Part shown: positions 1-9,175 of the stretch, piece after piece
Layout of the letters: the number at the start of each line of letters is the position of its first letter
How positions within the stretch are numbered: the stretch's first letter is position 1
NCBI RefSeq assembly: GCF_034427435.1
Contig: NZ_JAXQNP010000004.1
Coordinates: 186,001-250,000, forward strand
Reading direction: 5' to 3'
Origin: Nitrospirillum sp034427435
GTDB taxonomy: Bacteria > Pseudomonadota > Alphaproteobacteria > Azospirillales > Azospirillaceae
DNA: 64,000 bases
The notes under the pieces: generated by a model
The model's database searches: none
Told to the model about the DNA's origin: nothing
What the model saw: the letters and a program-made list of their open reading frames with translations, nothing else
Program-made: the position numbers and the translations under genes

Positions 1-224
1 AGAAGCGCTTCACCCTTAGCGAAAAGCAGAGCCGTGAAACCAAGTCCTGTGAATGCCCCGCCATCCTGCGCGGTGTGAAAAAGCCGAAGGACTGCAAGCT
101 GTTCGGCAAGGCCTGCACGCCGGAAACGCCCATGGGCGCCTGCATGGTCTCCTCCGAAGGGGCGTGCGCCGCCTACTGGACCTACCGGCGGATGGAAACC
201 CTGGCGGAGATGGCGGCCGAATGA
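1..224 (+). CDS. hypD: HypD, hydrogenase maturation factor (3' end only)
   Basis: Only the last 73 codons lie in the window, read from base 3 to the TGA at 222-224. HypD works with HypC and HypE to build the Fe(CN)2CO group of [NiFe]-hydrogenases in the cytoplasm. The visible tail has the Cys-rich HypD C-terminus: CECPAILRG, then CKLFGKACTPETPMGACMVS and EGACAAY, which carry the [4Fe-4S] ligands of the family. The stop overlaps the start of hypE (ATGA), so the two are translationally coupled. The 5' part, and any hypC upstream, are outside the window. Confidence 0.95.
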   Translation, partial: KRFTLSEKQSRETKSCECPAILRGVKKPKDCKLFGKACTPETPMGACMVSSEGACAAYWTYRRMETLAEMAAE

Positions 225-1270
225 CCAACCCGCCCCCCGATCTTTCCGGTGCCCCTGATCTTTCCGGTGCGGTGGACATGAGCCATGGCGGTGGCGGCCG
301 GGCCATGGCGCGCCTGATCCGCGATATCTTCCTGCGGCACCTGGCCAACCCCCTGCTGGATCAGGGGCATGACGCCACCTGCCTGGACCTGGGCTCCGGC
401 CGTATCGCCATGACGACCGACGCCCACGTCATCTCGCCCCTGTTCTTCCCCGGCGGCGACATCGGATCGCTGGCCGTGCACGGCACGCTGAACGATCTGG
501 CCATGGCCGGCGCCCGCCCGGTGGCGCTGACCGCCGCCTTCATCATCGAGGAAGGCTTCCCCCTGGCGGACCTGGACCGCATCGCCGCCAGCATGGGGCG
601 GGCGTCCCGCGATGCCGGCGTGCCCGTGGCGACCGGCGACACCAAGGTGGTGGAGCGCGGCAAGGGCGACGGCGTCTTCATCACCACCAGCGGCGTCGGC
701 GTGGTGCCGCCGGCCTTGGACATCAGCCCGCGCCGCTTGCGCCCGGGGCAGGCCATCCTGCTGTCGGGCCCCATCGGCGACCATGGCATCGCCATCCTGT
801 CCAAGCGCCAAGGCCTGGAATTCGGCACCGAAATCCGGTCCGACAGCGCCGCCCTGCACCGCATGGTGGCCGATATGGTCGCGGCCGTCCCGGCGGGTAT
901 CGCGGTCTTGCGCGACCCCACCCGGGGCGGCCTGTCCGCCACGCTGAACGAGCTGACCAACGCCGCCGGCGTGGGCATGCTGCTGGACGAGCGGGCCATT
1001 CCGGTCCGGCCCGAGGTGGCGGCGGCCTGCGAACTGCTGGGCCTCGATCCCCTCAACGTCGCCAACGAGGGCAAGCTGGTCTGCGTCTGCGAGCCGGAGG
1101 ATGCGGAGACCGTGCTGGCCGTGATGCGCGGCCATGCGGAAGGCCGTGACGCGGCGCGGATCGGTCATGTTACCGTGGACCGGCCCAGTTTCGTCCGCAT
1201 GACGACCGCCATCGGCGGCCAGCGCGTGGTCGATTGGCTGTCGGGCGAACAGCTGCCGCGCATCTGCTAG
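221..1270 (+). CDS. hypE: HypE, carbamoyl-dehydratase of hydrogenase maturation
   Basis: 349 residues, usual for HypE. The enzyme takes the carbamoyl group from HypF onto its C-terminal cysteine and dehydrates it with ATP to a thiocyanate, the source of the CN ligands of the [NiFe] site. The protein ends in LPRIC, the diagnostic tail with the acceptor Cys as last residue. The AIR-synthase-like fold is visible: DAHVISPLFFPGGDIG near residue 66, GTLNDLAMAGARP, ATGDTKVVERG and DPTRGGL. The ATG at 221 overlaps the hypD stop; an in-frame upstream extension to 53 is only hypD read out of frame. The N-terminus contains a duplicated DLSGA unit coded by an 18-bp period repeat. hupR follows after 12 bp. 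Confidence 0.95.
   Translation: MTNPPPDLSGAPDLSGAVDMSHGGGGRAMARLIRDIFLRHLANPLLDQGHDATCLDLGSGRIAMTTDAHVISPLFFPGGDIGSLAVHGTLNDLAMAGARPVALTAAFIIEEGFPLADLDRIAASMGRASRDAGVPVATGDTKVVERGKGDGVFITTSGVGVVPPALDISPRRLRPGQAILLSGPIGDHGIAILSKRQGLEFGTEIRSDSAALHRMVADMVAAVPAGIAVLRDPTRGGLSATLNELTNAAGVGMLLDERAIPVRPEVAAACELLGLDPLNVANEGKLVCVCEPEDAETVLAVMRGHAEGRDAARIGHVTVDRPSFVRMTTAIGGQRVVDWLSGEQLPRIC
239..270 (+). repeat. Short tandem repeat in the 5' end of hypE
   Basis: The 14-mer GATCTTTCCGGTGC occurs at 239-252 and 257-270, an 18-bp period. The duplication is in frame and adds a second DLSGA unit before the conserved HypE domain. Confidence 0.8.
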
Positions 1271-1282
1271 CGGAGAGGAGCG

Positions 1283-2808
1283 ATGGCCGAGTCTTCCACC
1301 GATCTGCCCACCATACTGATCGTCGATGACGAGCTGCGCTCCCTGGAATCGCTGCGGCGCATCCTGGAGGAGGATTTCGAGGTGCTGACCGCCGCCAGCA
1401 CCGTCGAGGCCGAGCGGCGCCTGGCCGACAATCTGGTGCAGGTGGTGCTGTGCGACCAGCGGATGCCGGAACGCACCGGCGTGGAGTTCCTGACGGAGGT
1501 GAAGGAACGCTGGCCGGATGTGGTCCGCATGATCATTTCCGGCTACACCGACGCCCACGACATCATCGACGGCATCAACCAGGCGGGCATATTCCAGTAC
1601 ATCACCAAGCCCTGGCACCCCGAGAACCTGCTGCTGACGCTGAAGGGGGCCTGCCGCCTCTACACGCTGCAGCGGCAGAACGAGTTGCTGGCGGTGGAAA
1701 TGAAAATGCTGCCGGCCGCCGCCTCCCGCGTGGTTGGGGAGCGGAAGGAGAAGCTGCGCCGCGCCTACAGTTTCGACGACGGCATCGTCCGCGCCAAGGG
1801 TAGCCCCATGGATGTGGTGTGCGGCAGCCTGGCCCAGGTGGCGCCCTTCGACGTGCCGGTGCTGCTGTTCGGTTCCTCCGGCACGGGCAAGGAGTTGGCG
1901 GCGCGCGCCCTGCATTATGGCTCCCTGCGCTGGAACCAGCCCTTCGTGGTGGAGAACTGCGGCGCCTTGCCCGACGAACTGCTGGAAAGCGAGCTGTTCG
2001 GGCATAAGAAGGGCGCCTTCACCGGCGCCATCGAGGACCATGTCGGCCTGTTCGAACGCGCGGACGGCGGCACCGTGTTCCTGGATGAGATCGGCGAAGT
2101 CTCCCCCGCCTTCCAGGTCAAGCTGCTACGCGTGTTGCAGGAGGGGGAGATACGGCCGCTGGGCGGCTCCCGCACCCGCAAGGTGGACGTGCGCGTGATC
2201 GCCGCGACCAACAAGGATTTGGAGGAGGAGGTGCGGGCCAAGCGCTTCCGCGCCGACCTATTCTACCGCCTGGCCGGGATGATCATCCGCTTGCCCGACC
2301 TGAAGGACCGCAAAGGCGACGTGCCGCTGCTGGTGGAGGCCTTGCTGGACCGGGCCATGGCGCAGATGGGCAAGCGTGTGCCCGGCATTTCGCCGGAGGC
2401 GCTGGAGTGTCTCGCCCGCTACGACTGGCCCGGCAATGTCCGCGAGTTGCAGAACGAGGTGCAGCGCCTGGTGGTGCGCGGCACCGAGGGGCGGCGGCTG
2501 GAGGCGGACCTGCTGTCCCCCACATCCTGCGGGCGGAGCCGCAGGGGGCAGGCGCCCGCGAGGACGACTTCACCGACATCGCCGGCTTGGCCGGCGACCT
2601 GCGTGAGCGGGTCAGCGCCATGGAGGCGCGCATCATCCGCGAGACGCTGATCCGCCACCGCTGGAACAAGAGCCAGGCGGCGCGGGAACTGGGGCTGTCG
2701 CGGGTGGGCTTGCGCGCCAAGCTGGAACGCTATGGGCTGGAGAATGTCCACCCGCTGGCGCCCCCTGCGGCGCCCCCTGCGGCGCCCAAGCGCATGGCGG
2801 GGGGCTGA
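1283..2808 (+). CDS. hupR: HupR/HoxA, sigma-54 response regulator of hydrogenase genes (one frameshift)
   Basis: NtrC-family activator, 508 residues after repair. An N-terminal receiver domain has DD at 15-16 and the phosphoacceptor Asp58 in VVLCDQRMP. The AAA+ domain has Walker A GSSGTGKE near residue 195 and the sigma-54 contact loop GAFTGA near 245. The C-terminal Fis-type helix-turn-helix is RWNKSQAARELGLSRVGL. The frame breaks at a C5 run (2517-2521); one more C joins EADLLSP to HILRAEP and continues to the TGA at 2808. In relatives HupR/HoxA is the partner of HupT/HoxJ and activates the hydrogenase promoter from a distal site. hupT starts 3 bp downstream. As written, the protein would lose its DNA-binding helix-turn-helix. 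Confidence 0.92.
2761..2784 (+). repeat. 12-bp tandem repeat at the 3' end of hupR
   Basis: CCCCCTGCGGCG is repeated at 2761-2772 and 2773-2784, giving an Ala/Pro-rich tail just before the hupR stop. Confidence 0.75.
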
Positions 2809-2811
2809 GCC

Positions 2812-4151
2812 ATGGGCAGCCACGACCCGGCGCTGCCCTTTGGTGACGCGCCGCCCGATGGGGATGGCGAGGGCGAGCAGCTGTGGATCGACGTCATCCG
2901 CCGCATGGACGTGGTCTACAGCGACCTCGTGGCCTCGCAAGTGGCGCTGGAGGAACAGAACCAGCGCCTGCAGCAGGCGCGCGACTTCATGCAGTCGGTC
3001 CTGGGGGCCATGAACGACGTGCTGATCGTCTGCGATGCCGCCGGCGCGGTGCTGCGGGTCAACGCCGCGCTGACGACGGCCTTGGGGCGGGAGGAGGGTG
3101 ACCTATTGGCCGCCCCCTTGCTGGACCTGTTCGACCCCGCCGACCATGCCGACATCCGGGCCTGCCTGGCCAACGGGCAACCGATCGAGGACAAGAGCTG
3201 GCACCTGCTGGCCGCGGATGGCCAGCGGGCGGCCGTGTCCGTCAACGGCGCCCCCCGCCGCGACGCGCGGGGCCGGTATGCCGGCATGGTGCTGGCCGGC
3301 CGGCCCATTGGCGAACTGCTGCGCGCCTATCGGGACCTGGACAAGGCCCACCAACGCCTGCGCCAGACGCAGCAGCAACTGCTGACCTCGGAAAAGATGG
3401 CGGCCCTGGGCCGGCTGGTGGCCGGGGTGGCGCATGAACTCAACAACCCCATCAGCTTCGTCTTCGGCAACATGTACGCGCTGAAGCGCTACGGCGCCGC
3501 CATCACCGGCTATCTGGCCGCTATCGACGCCGGCAAGCCGCCGGCGGAGTTGGCGGCCCTGCGTGACAGCCTGCGCATCGACAAGGTGCTGGCCGACATC
3601 GGCCCCTTGGTGGACGGCACCCTGGAAGGGGCGGAGCGGGTGCGCGACATCGTGCAGGATCTGCGGCGCTTCTCCTCCAACCAGCGGGAGGAGCCGGAGG
3701 CGTTCAACCTGGTCCGCCTGATCCACACCGCCATCGACTGGGTGATCAAGGCGCAGCGCACCAAGCCGGAACTGCGGCTTGACCTGCCGCCGCAGGTGGA
3801 GATCGTGGGCCGCAAGGGGCAACTGCATCAGATTCTGGTCAATCTCATGCAGAACGCGGTGGACGCGGTGGAGGGCCGCGACGGGGCGCTCATCCGGATC
3901 GCGGCGGGCCAACAGGATGGCTGGGTCGTGCTGACGGTCAGCGACAACGGCCCCGGCGTGCCGCCGGAGAACCAGAACAAGATCTTCGAGCCTTTCTTCA
4001 CTACCAAGCCCATCGGCAGCGGCACAGGGCTGGGGCTCTATGTCAGTTACAACATGGCGGAAAAGTTGGGGGAAGCCTGAGTTATGTGGACGCGGAAGGG
4101 GGCGGCGCCACCTTCACCCTCAAGGTGCCGGTCGATGACCGCGGTCTCTGA
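2812..4151 (+). CDS. hupT: HupT/HoxJ, sensor histidine kinase of H2 sensing (one frameshift)
   Basis: 446 residues after repair. Order: a coiled N-terminal segment near 45-65, a PAS domain (about 65-160), a second coiled linker, the H-box VAHELNNP near residue 205, then the HATPase domain with NLMQNAVDA (N box), DNGPGVP (G1) and GTGLGLY (G2). No membrane segment is visible, so it is cytoplasmic. The frame breaks at a G5 run (4068-4072). One added G gives KLGGSLSYVDAEGGGATFTL and a TGA at 4149-4151; as written it stops at 4080 just after the G2 box. In relatives HupT/HoxJ phosphorylates HupR/HoxA unless held by the H2 sensor HupUV, coded immediately downstream and overlapping by 17 bp. Confidence 0.92.
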
Positions 4152-5160
4152 ACCGACCCGGCCGCTGCGGCTGTTGTGGCTGCAATCCGGCGGCTGCGGC
4201 GGCTGCACCCTGTCGCTGCTGGGCGCGGAGAAGCCGGATCTGCTGACCGCGCTGGCCGTGGCCAATGTCGAACTGCTGTGGCACCCCTCCCTCAGTGAGG
4301 CGACGGGCGGCGAGGCCCGGGCCATCCTGGAGGCCGCGGCCGGCGACGGGCCGCCGGTGGATATCCTGTGCCTGGAGGGATCGGTGATCAACGGGCCGGG
4401 GGGCACCGGCCGGTTCCACCTGATGGCCGGGACGGGCAAGCCCATGCGCGACTGGGTCGCCGCCATCGCCCGCCGCGCCGGCTATGTCGTGGCCGTGGGT
4501 AGCTGCGCCGCCTTCGGGGGCGTCACCGCCGCCGGCGGCAATGAGGTGGAGGCGTGCGGACTGGCCTATGACGGCACCCGGGCGGGCGGCCTGCTGGGCG
4601 CGGACTTCCGCTCCGCCCGGGGCTTGCCGGTCATCAACATCGCCGGCTGTCCCATCCATCCCGGCTGGTTCACCGACACCCTGCTGCAGATCGGCGCCGG
4701 CACCTTGAGCGCAACCGACCTGGATGAGTGGGAGCGTCCGCTGGCCTATACCGCCCATCTGGTCCACCACGGCTGCGCCCGCAATGAGTTCTACGAGTTC
4801 AAGGCCAGTGCCGAGCAGCCGGGCGACTTGGGCTGCATGATGGAGAACCTGGGATGCAAGGGCACCCAGGCGCGGGCCGACTGCAACATCCGGCCGTGGA
4901 ATGGCGGCGGCTCCTGCCTGGACGGCAACTACGCTTGCATCAATTGCACGGCGCCGGGGTTCGAGGAGCCGGGCCACGCCTTTGCCGTCACACCCAAGCT
5001 GGCCGGCATCCCCATCGGCCTGCCGACGGACATGCCCAAGGCCTGGTTCGTGGCACTGGCCTCCCTGTCCAAGGCGGCGACACCCAAGCGTCTGCGCGAC
5101 AACGCCGCGCGGCCCACGCCCGCCCTTCTTCCCCATGACAAGCGCAAGGACAGCGCATGA
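4135..5160 (+). CDS. hupU: HupU/HoxB, small subunit of the regulatory (H2-sensing) [NiFe]-hydrogenase
   Basis: 341 residues from the ATG at 4135. There is no Tat signal peptide, unlike energy-yielding HupS, so the protein is cytoplasmic. Iron-sulfur ligands are visible: SGGCGGC at the start (proximal cluster), GSCAAFGG, AGCPIHP, HHGCARNEFYEF, then GCKG and the Cys-rich CIN-C segment near residue 275. With HupV it forms the oxygen-tolerant H2 sensor that controls HupT. The gene overlaps the repaired end of hupT by 17 bp and hupV by ATGA. An in-frame upstream start at 4084 lies inside hupT and adds residues absent from the family. Confidence 0.94.
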   Translation: MTAVSEPTRPLRLLWLQSGGCGGCTLSLLGAEKPDLLTALAVANVELLWHPSLSEATGGEARAILEAAAGDGPPVDILCLEGSVINGPGGTGRFHLMAGTGKPMRDWVAAIARRAGYVVAVGSCAAFGGVTAAGGNEVEACGLAYDGTRAGGLLGADFRSARGLPVINIAGCPIHPGWFTDTLLQIGAGTLSATDLDEWERPLAYTAHLVHHGCARNEFYEFKASAEQPGDLGCMMENLGCKGTQARADCNIRPWNGGGSCLDGNYACINCTAPGFEEPGHAFAVTPKLAGIPIGLPTDMPKAWFVALASLSKAATPKRLRDNAARPTPALLPHDKRKDSA

Positions 5161-6604
5161 GCCGCCTGATTGTCGGTCCGTTCAACCGTGTCGAGGGGGA
5201 CCTGGAGGTGCGGCTGGACATCAGCGCCGGCATGGTGGCCGACGCCCGTGTTGTCTCCCCGCTGTATCGCGGGTTCGAGGCCATGCTGGTGGGCAAGCCG
5301 GCGTTGGACGCGCTGGTCTACGCGCCGCGCATCTGCGGCATCTGTTCTGTGTCCCAGTCGCTGGCGGCGGCGCGCGCGCTGGCGGCGACCGGTTCCGTCC
5401 CGGTGCCCGCCAATGGGGGACTGGCGGTCAATCTGATCCATGCGGTCGAGAACGTCGCCGACCACCTGACCCACTTCTACCTGTTTTTCATGCCGGACTT
5501 CGCCCGCGCCGTTTACGCGGGCGAACCTTGGCATGCCGACGCGGCGGCGCGGTTCGCGGCGGTGAAGGGCACAGCCGCCCAGGACTTCCTGCCCGCCCGG
5601 GCGGAGTTGATGAACCTGCTGGGCATCCTGGCCGGTAAATGGCCCCACACCCTGGCGATCCAGCCCGGGGGATCCACGCGCGCCGTGTCGCGGGCCGAAC
5701 TGGCGCGGCTGGGCGCCCTGCTGGCCGGCTTCCGCCGCTTCCTGGAACGCGTCCTGTTCGCCGATGCGCTGGAGGCGGTGGCGGCCCTCTCGACCCGCGA
5801 CGCCTTGCTCGCCTGGGCGGAGGCCGCGCGAGGCGACTTCGCCTGCTTTGTCCTGCTGTCGCAGGCGACGGGCCTGAACCGCCTGGGCCGCACGGACCTG
5901 CGGCACATGAGTTTCGGCGCCTATCCGTCATCGGACGGGCCCTTGTTCCCGCGGGGCCTGTTCAGGCGGGGCGTCGGTGGCGTCCTGCCGGTGGACCGCA
6001 TCACCGAGGATGTCAGCCACGCCTGGTATCAGGCCGCGCCGGACGGGGCGCCGCGGCCCCCCCGCGACCCGGGGATGCCGCCCGATGCCACGCGGGATGA
6101 CGCCTATTCCTGGTGCAAGGCGCCGCGCCTGGAGGGTGAGGTGGCGGAGGTGGGCGCCCTGTCGCGCCAACTGGTCGCCGGGCACCCGCTGCCGCGCGAC
6201 CTGGTGGCGCGGGATGGGGCGACGGTGGAGGCGCGGGTGGTGGCGCGGCTGCTGGAGGTCGCCCTGGTCACCATGGCCATGGAGCGCTGGCTGCGCGCCA
6301 TCGATGCGGCGGCGCCTTTCATTGACCATACGCCCCTGCCGGCTGCGGGTGAGGGTGCCGGCCTGACGGAGGCCGCCCGGGGCTCGCTGGGCCACTGGGT
6401 GGCCATTCAGGGCGGGCGCATCGCCAACTACCAGATCATCGCCCCCACCACCTGGAACTTCTCCCCCGCGACGCCGCCGGTACGCCCGGGCCGTTGGAAC
6501 AGGCGCTGCGCGGCGCCCCGGTGCGAGACGGGGAGACCGAGCCGGTGGCGGTACAGCACATCGTCCGCTCTTTCGACCCGTGCATGGTCTGCACGGTGCA
6601 TTGA
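5157..6604 (+). CDS. hupV: HupV/HoxC, large subunit of the regulatory [NiFe]-hydrogenase (one frameshift)
   Basis: 482 residues after repair, the usual HoxC length. It starts NRVEGDLEV and has the first Ni-binding motif RICGICSVSQS near residue 58. The second motif, DPCMVCTVH, is reached only after adding one C to the C5 run at 6463-6467; the repaired protein then ends exactly at that His. The lack of any C-terminal extension is a hallmark of sensor hydrogenases, which are not processed by an endopeptidase. As written, the frame runs on into hypF and looks like a fusion protein. hypF begins at the A of the stop codon (6604). Confidence 0.93.
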
Positions 6605-8925
6605 TGGTGGCGCGTCGCATCCGCGTGCGGGGCCTTGTGCAGGGGGTGGGCTTCCGGCCCCATGTCTGGCGCCTGGCGCGGGCGCTGGACATCGCCGGCA
6701 GCGTCGCCAACGATGGCGAGGGCGTGGTCATCCACGTCTGGGGGAGGCCGCCACGCTGGATGGCTTCCAGAACCGGCTGGGCGAGGGGGCGCCGCCCCTG
6801 GCGCGCATCGATACCATTGAGGTGTGGCCGCATGACGGGCCGGCGCCCCAGGGCTTCACCATTGCCGCCAGCGCTGCCGGAACGGTGCGGACGGGCATCG
6901 TGCCCGATGCCGCCACTTGCCCCGCCTGCCGGGCGGAACTGTTCGACCCGGCCGACCGGCGCCAGGGCTACGCCTTCGGCAACTGCACCCATTGCGGGCC
7001 CCGGCTGTCCATCGTTCGCGCCATCCCCTATGACCGCGCCAACACGGCCATGGCGGCGTTCCCGATGTGCCCGGACTGCGCCGCCGAATACGCCAACCCC
7101 GCCGACCGCCGCTTCCATGCCCAGCCCACCGCTTGCCCCGCCTGCGGCCCCCGGCTGTGGCTGGAACCCGCCCCGGACGCGGGAACGGACCCGCTGGATG
7201 CGGCCGCGGCGCTGCTGCGGGCGGGCGGCATCGTCGCCGTCAAGGGCATCGGCGGCTTCCACCTGGCCTGTGATGCCACCGATACCACGGCGGTCACGGA
7301 ACTGCGGCGGCGCAAGGCGCGCGATGCCAAGCCCTTCGCCCTGATGGCCCGGTCGGTGGACGAGGTCGGGCGGTATTGCCAACTGGACGACGCGGCCAGC
7401 ACCCTGCTGCGGTCGCCTGCGGCGCCCATCGTGCTTCTGCCCCGACGGCCCGATGGCCCGCCACTGCCGGATGGACTGGCGCCGGACCAGGATCACCTGG
7501 GCTTCATGCTGCCCTATACGCCGCTGCATCACCTGCTGCTGGCACGTCTGGAGGGGCCCCTGGTGATGACCTCCGGCAACCGGTCGGATGAGCCGCAGGT
7601 GATCACCAACGAGGATGCGCGGGATCGCCTGGCCGGATTGGCCGATGCCTGGCTGATGCACGACCGCGCCATCCTCAACCGCCTGGATGACAGCGTCGTC
7701 GCCACCACGTCCGGTGCGCCCGTCGTCCTGCGCCGGGCGCGGGGCTATGCCCCGGCGCCGCTGCCCTTGCCGGCCGGCTTCGACGGCCTGCCCCCACCCT
7801 GGCCATGGGCGGGGAACTGAAGGCGACCTTTTGCCTGGTGCGGGATGGGCAGGCCATCCTGTCCCAGCACATCGGCGACCTGGAGAACGCCGCCGCCCTG
7901 GATGATTACCGCGCCATGCTGCGTCTCTACCGCGACCTGTTCGATTTCACCCCGGCGGTGATCGCGGTCGACGCGCATCCGGACTATCTGTCAACGACGC
8001 TGGGCGCTGCATTGGCGCAGGAATGCGGTGCCCGCCTGGTGCCCGTGGGGCACCATCATGCCCATATGGCCGCCTGCCTGGTTGATGGCGGCATCGGGCT
8101 GGCGGATGGCGCGGAGGGGGCCGTCGGGCTGATCCTGGACGGGCTTGGCCTGGGTGCGGATGGGACCCTCTGGGGGGCGAGATTCTGCGCGGGGGGTATC
8201 GCGGCGTGACCCGTGCCGCCCATATCGCCCCCGTGGCCCTGCCCGGCGGCGCCGCGGCGATGCGGGAGCCGTGGCGCAACCTGGTCGCCCACTTGCGCCA
8301 TGCCTTCGGCCCCGCGTGGCGGGACCAGGCCACCCCGGTGCTGGACCGGCTGTCGGCCACCGCGTCCGTGGGCGTGCTCGAACGCATGATGGAGACGGGC
8401 ACCAACGCGCCGCCCTGTTCCTCCGCAGGCCGGTTGTTCGATGCCGCGGCGGCGGCGCTGGGCATCCACACCGCGCGCATCGGGCATGAGGCCCAGGCCG
8501 CGATGGCGCTGGAGGCGCTGGCGCGCCCTTACATGGCCGCCGCCCACCCCTATCCGGTGGCATTCAGCCAACCGGCGCCGGTTGGGTCCCTGGTGGCTGG
8601 GCCCTTGGTTATCGGATGGTTGCCGATGTGGCGGGCGCTGTTGGCCGACCTTCAGGCGGACGAGCCGCCGGGCCTGGTTGCCGCCCGCTTCCATCGGGGG
8701 GTCGCCGATGCCTTGGCCACCGCCGCCGTGCGCCTGGGGGCGGGTGCTGGAACCTGGGTGCCGCTGTCGGGCGGGGTCCTGCAGAACCGCATTATCCTGG
8801 AGGAGATTCAGGTCCGCCTGAAAGCCGCCGGTTGCCGGCCGATAGCGCACCGGCAGGTGCCAGCCAACGACGGCGGCTTGGCGCTGGGGCAGGCCGTGCT
8901 CGCGGCCCTCATGGCGTCCGCTTAG
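6604..8925 (+). CDS. hypF: HypF, carbamoyltransferase of hydrogenase maturation (three frameshifts)
   Basis: 774 residues after repair. HypF makes the carbamoyl group from carbamoyl phosphate and ATP and passes it to HypE. Domains in order: acylphosphatase (RRIRVRGLVQGVGFRPHVW), two zinc-finger pairs (CPACRAE with CTHCGPR; CPDCAAEY with CPACGPR), a YrdC domain (KGIGGFHLACDAT, then TSGNRSDEP) and a Kae1-like domain (VGHHHAHMAAC, SGGVLQNR). Frame breaks lie at G5 6740-6744, C5 7791-7795 and G6 8172-8177. One extra base at each restores HVWGEAATLDG, GLPPTLAMGGELK and LWGGEILRGGYRG. As written only fragments are coded. It closes the hydrogenase run. Confidence 0.92.
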
Positions 8926-8929
8926 GGGT

Positions 8930-8947
8930 ATCATCGACCGCGATGAT
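8930..8947 (+). terminator. Short hairpin after hypF
   Basis: ATCATCG, a 4-nt loop, then CGATGAT, beginning 4 bp after the hypF stop. There is no T tract, so this is a weak terminator candidate. The AT-rich stretch 8980-9065 beyond it probably holds the promoter of the chemoreceptor gene. Confidence 0.35.
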
Positions 8948-9175
8948 GCGGTCTCCCATTCGCGGTTGCTATCCGCCAACGTTAAGTATCTTGATTTTGT
9001 TTGAGGGAATATATATTTGCCAAAACACAGTTAATTCGCCGTACTATGTGTCTTTGATAAAATAATTCTGAATAATGGGCAGGCATGGCAGCGTTCCGTT
9101 TTGCGCCGTGGCTGGGCAAGATGGCGAATAATACGCTCAATGGACAATCGACGACCGTTCAACAGGTGTGTCCTC

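Noticed and set aside
182..2041. 619-codon frame on the minus strand opposite hypE and hupR
   Set aside because: Low-complexity composition and no motif; the opposite strand holds two well-marked genes.
5157..7820. A continuous 887-codon frame that looks like a HupV-HypF fusion protein
   Set aside because: It joins the HupV N-terminal part to the HypF middle through about 70 residues with no family likeness. One added base at 6463-6467 and one at 6740-6744 give two normal, separate proteins meeting at 6604.
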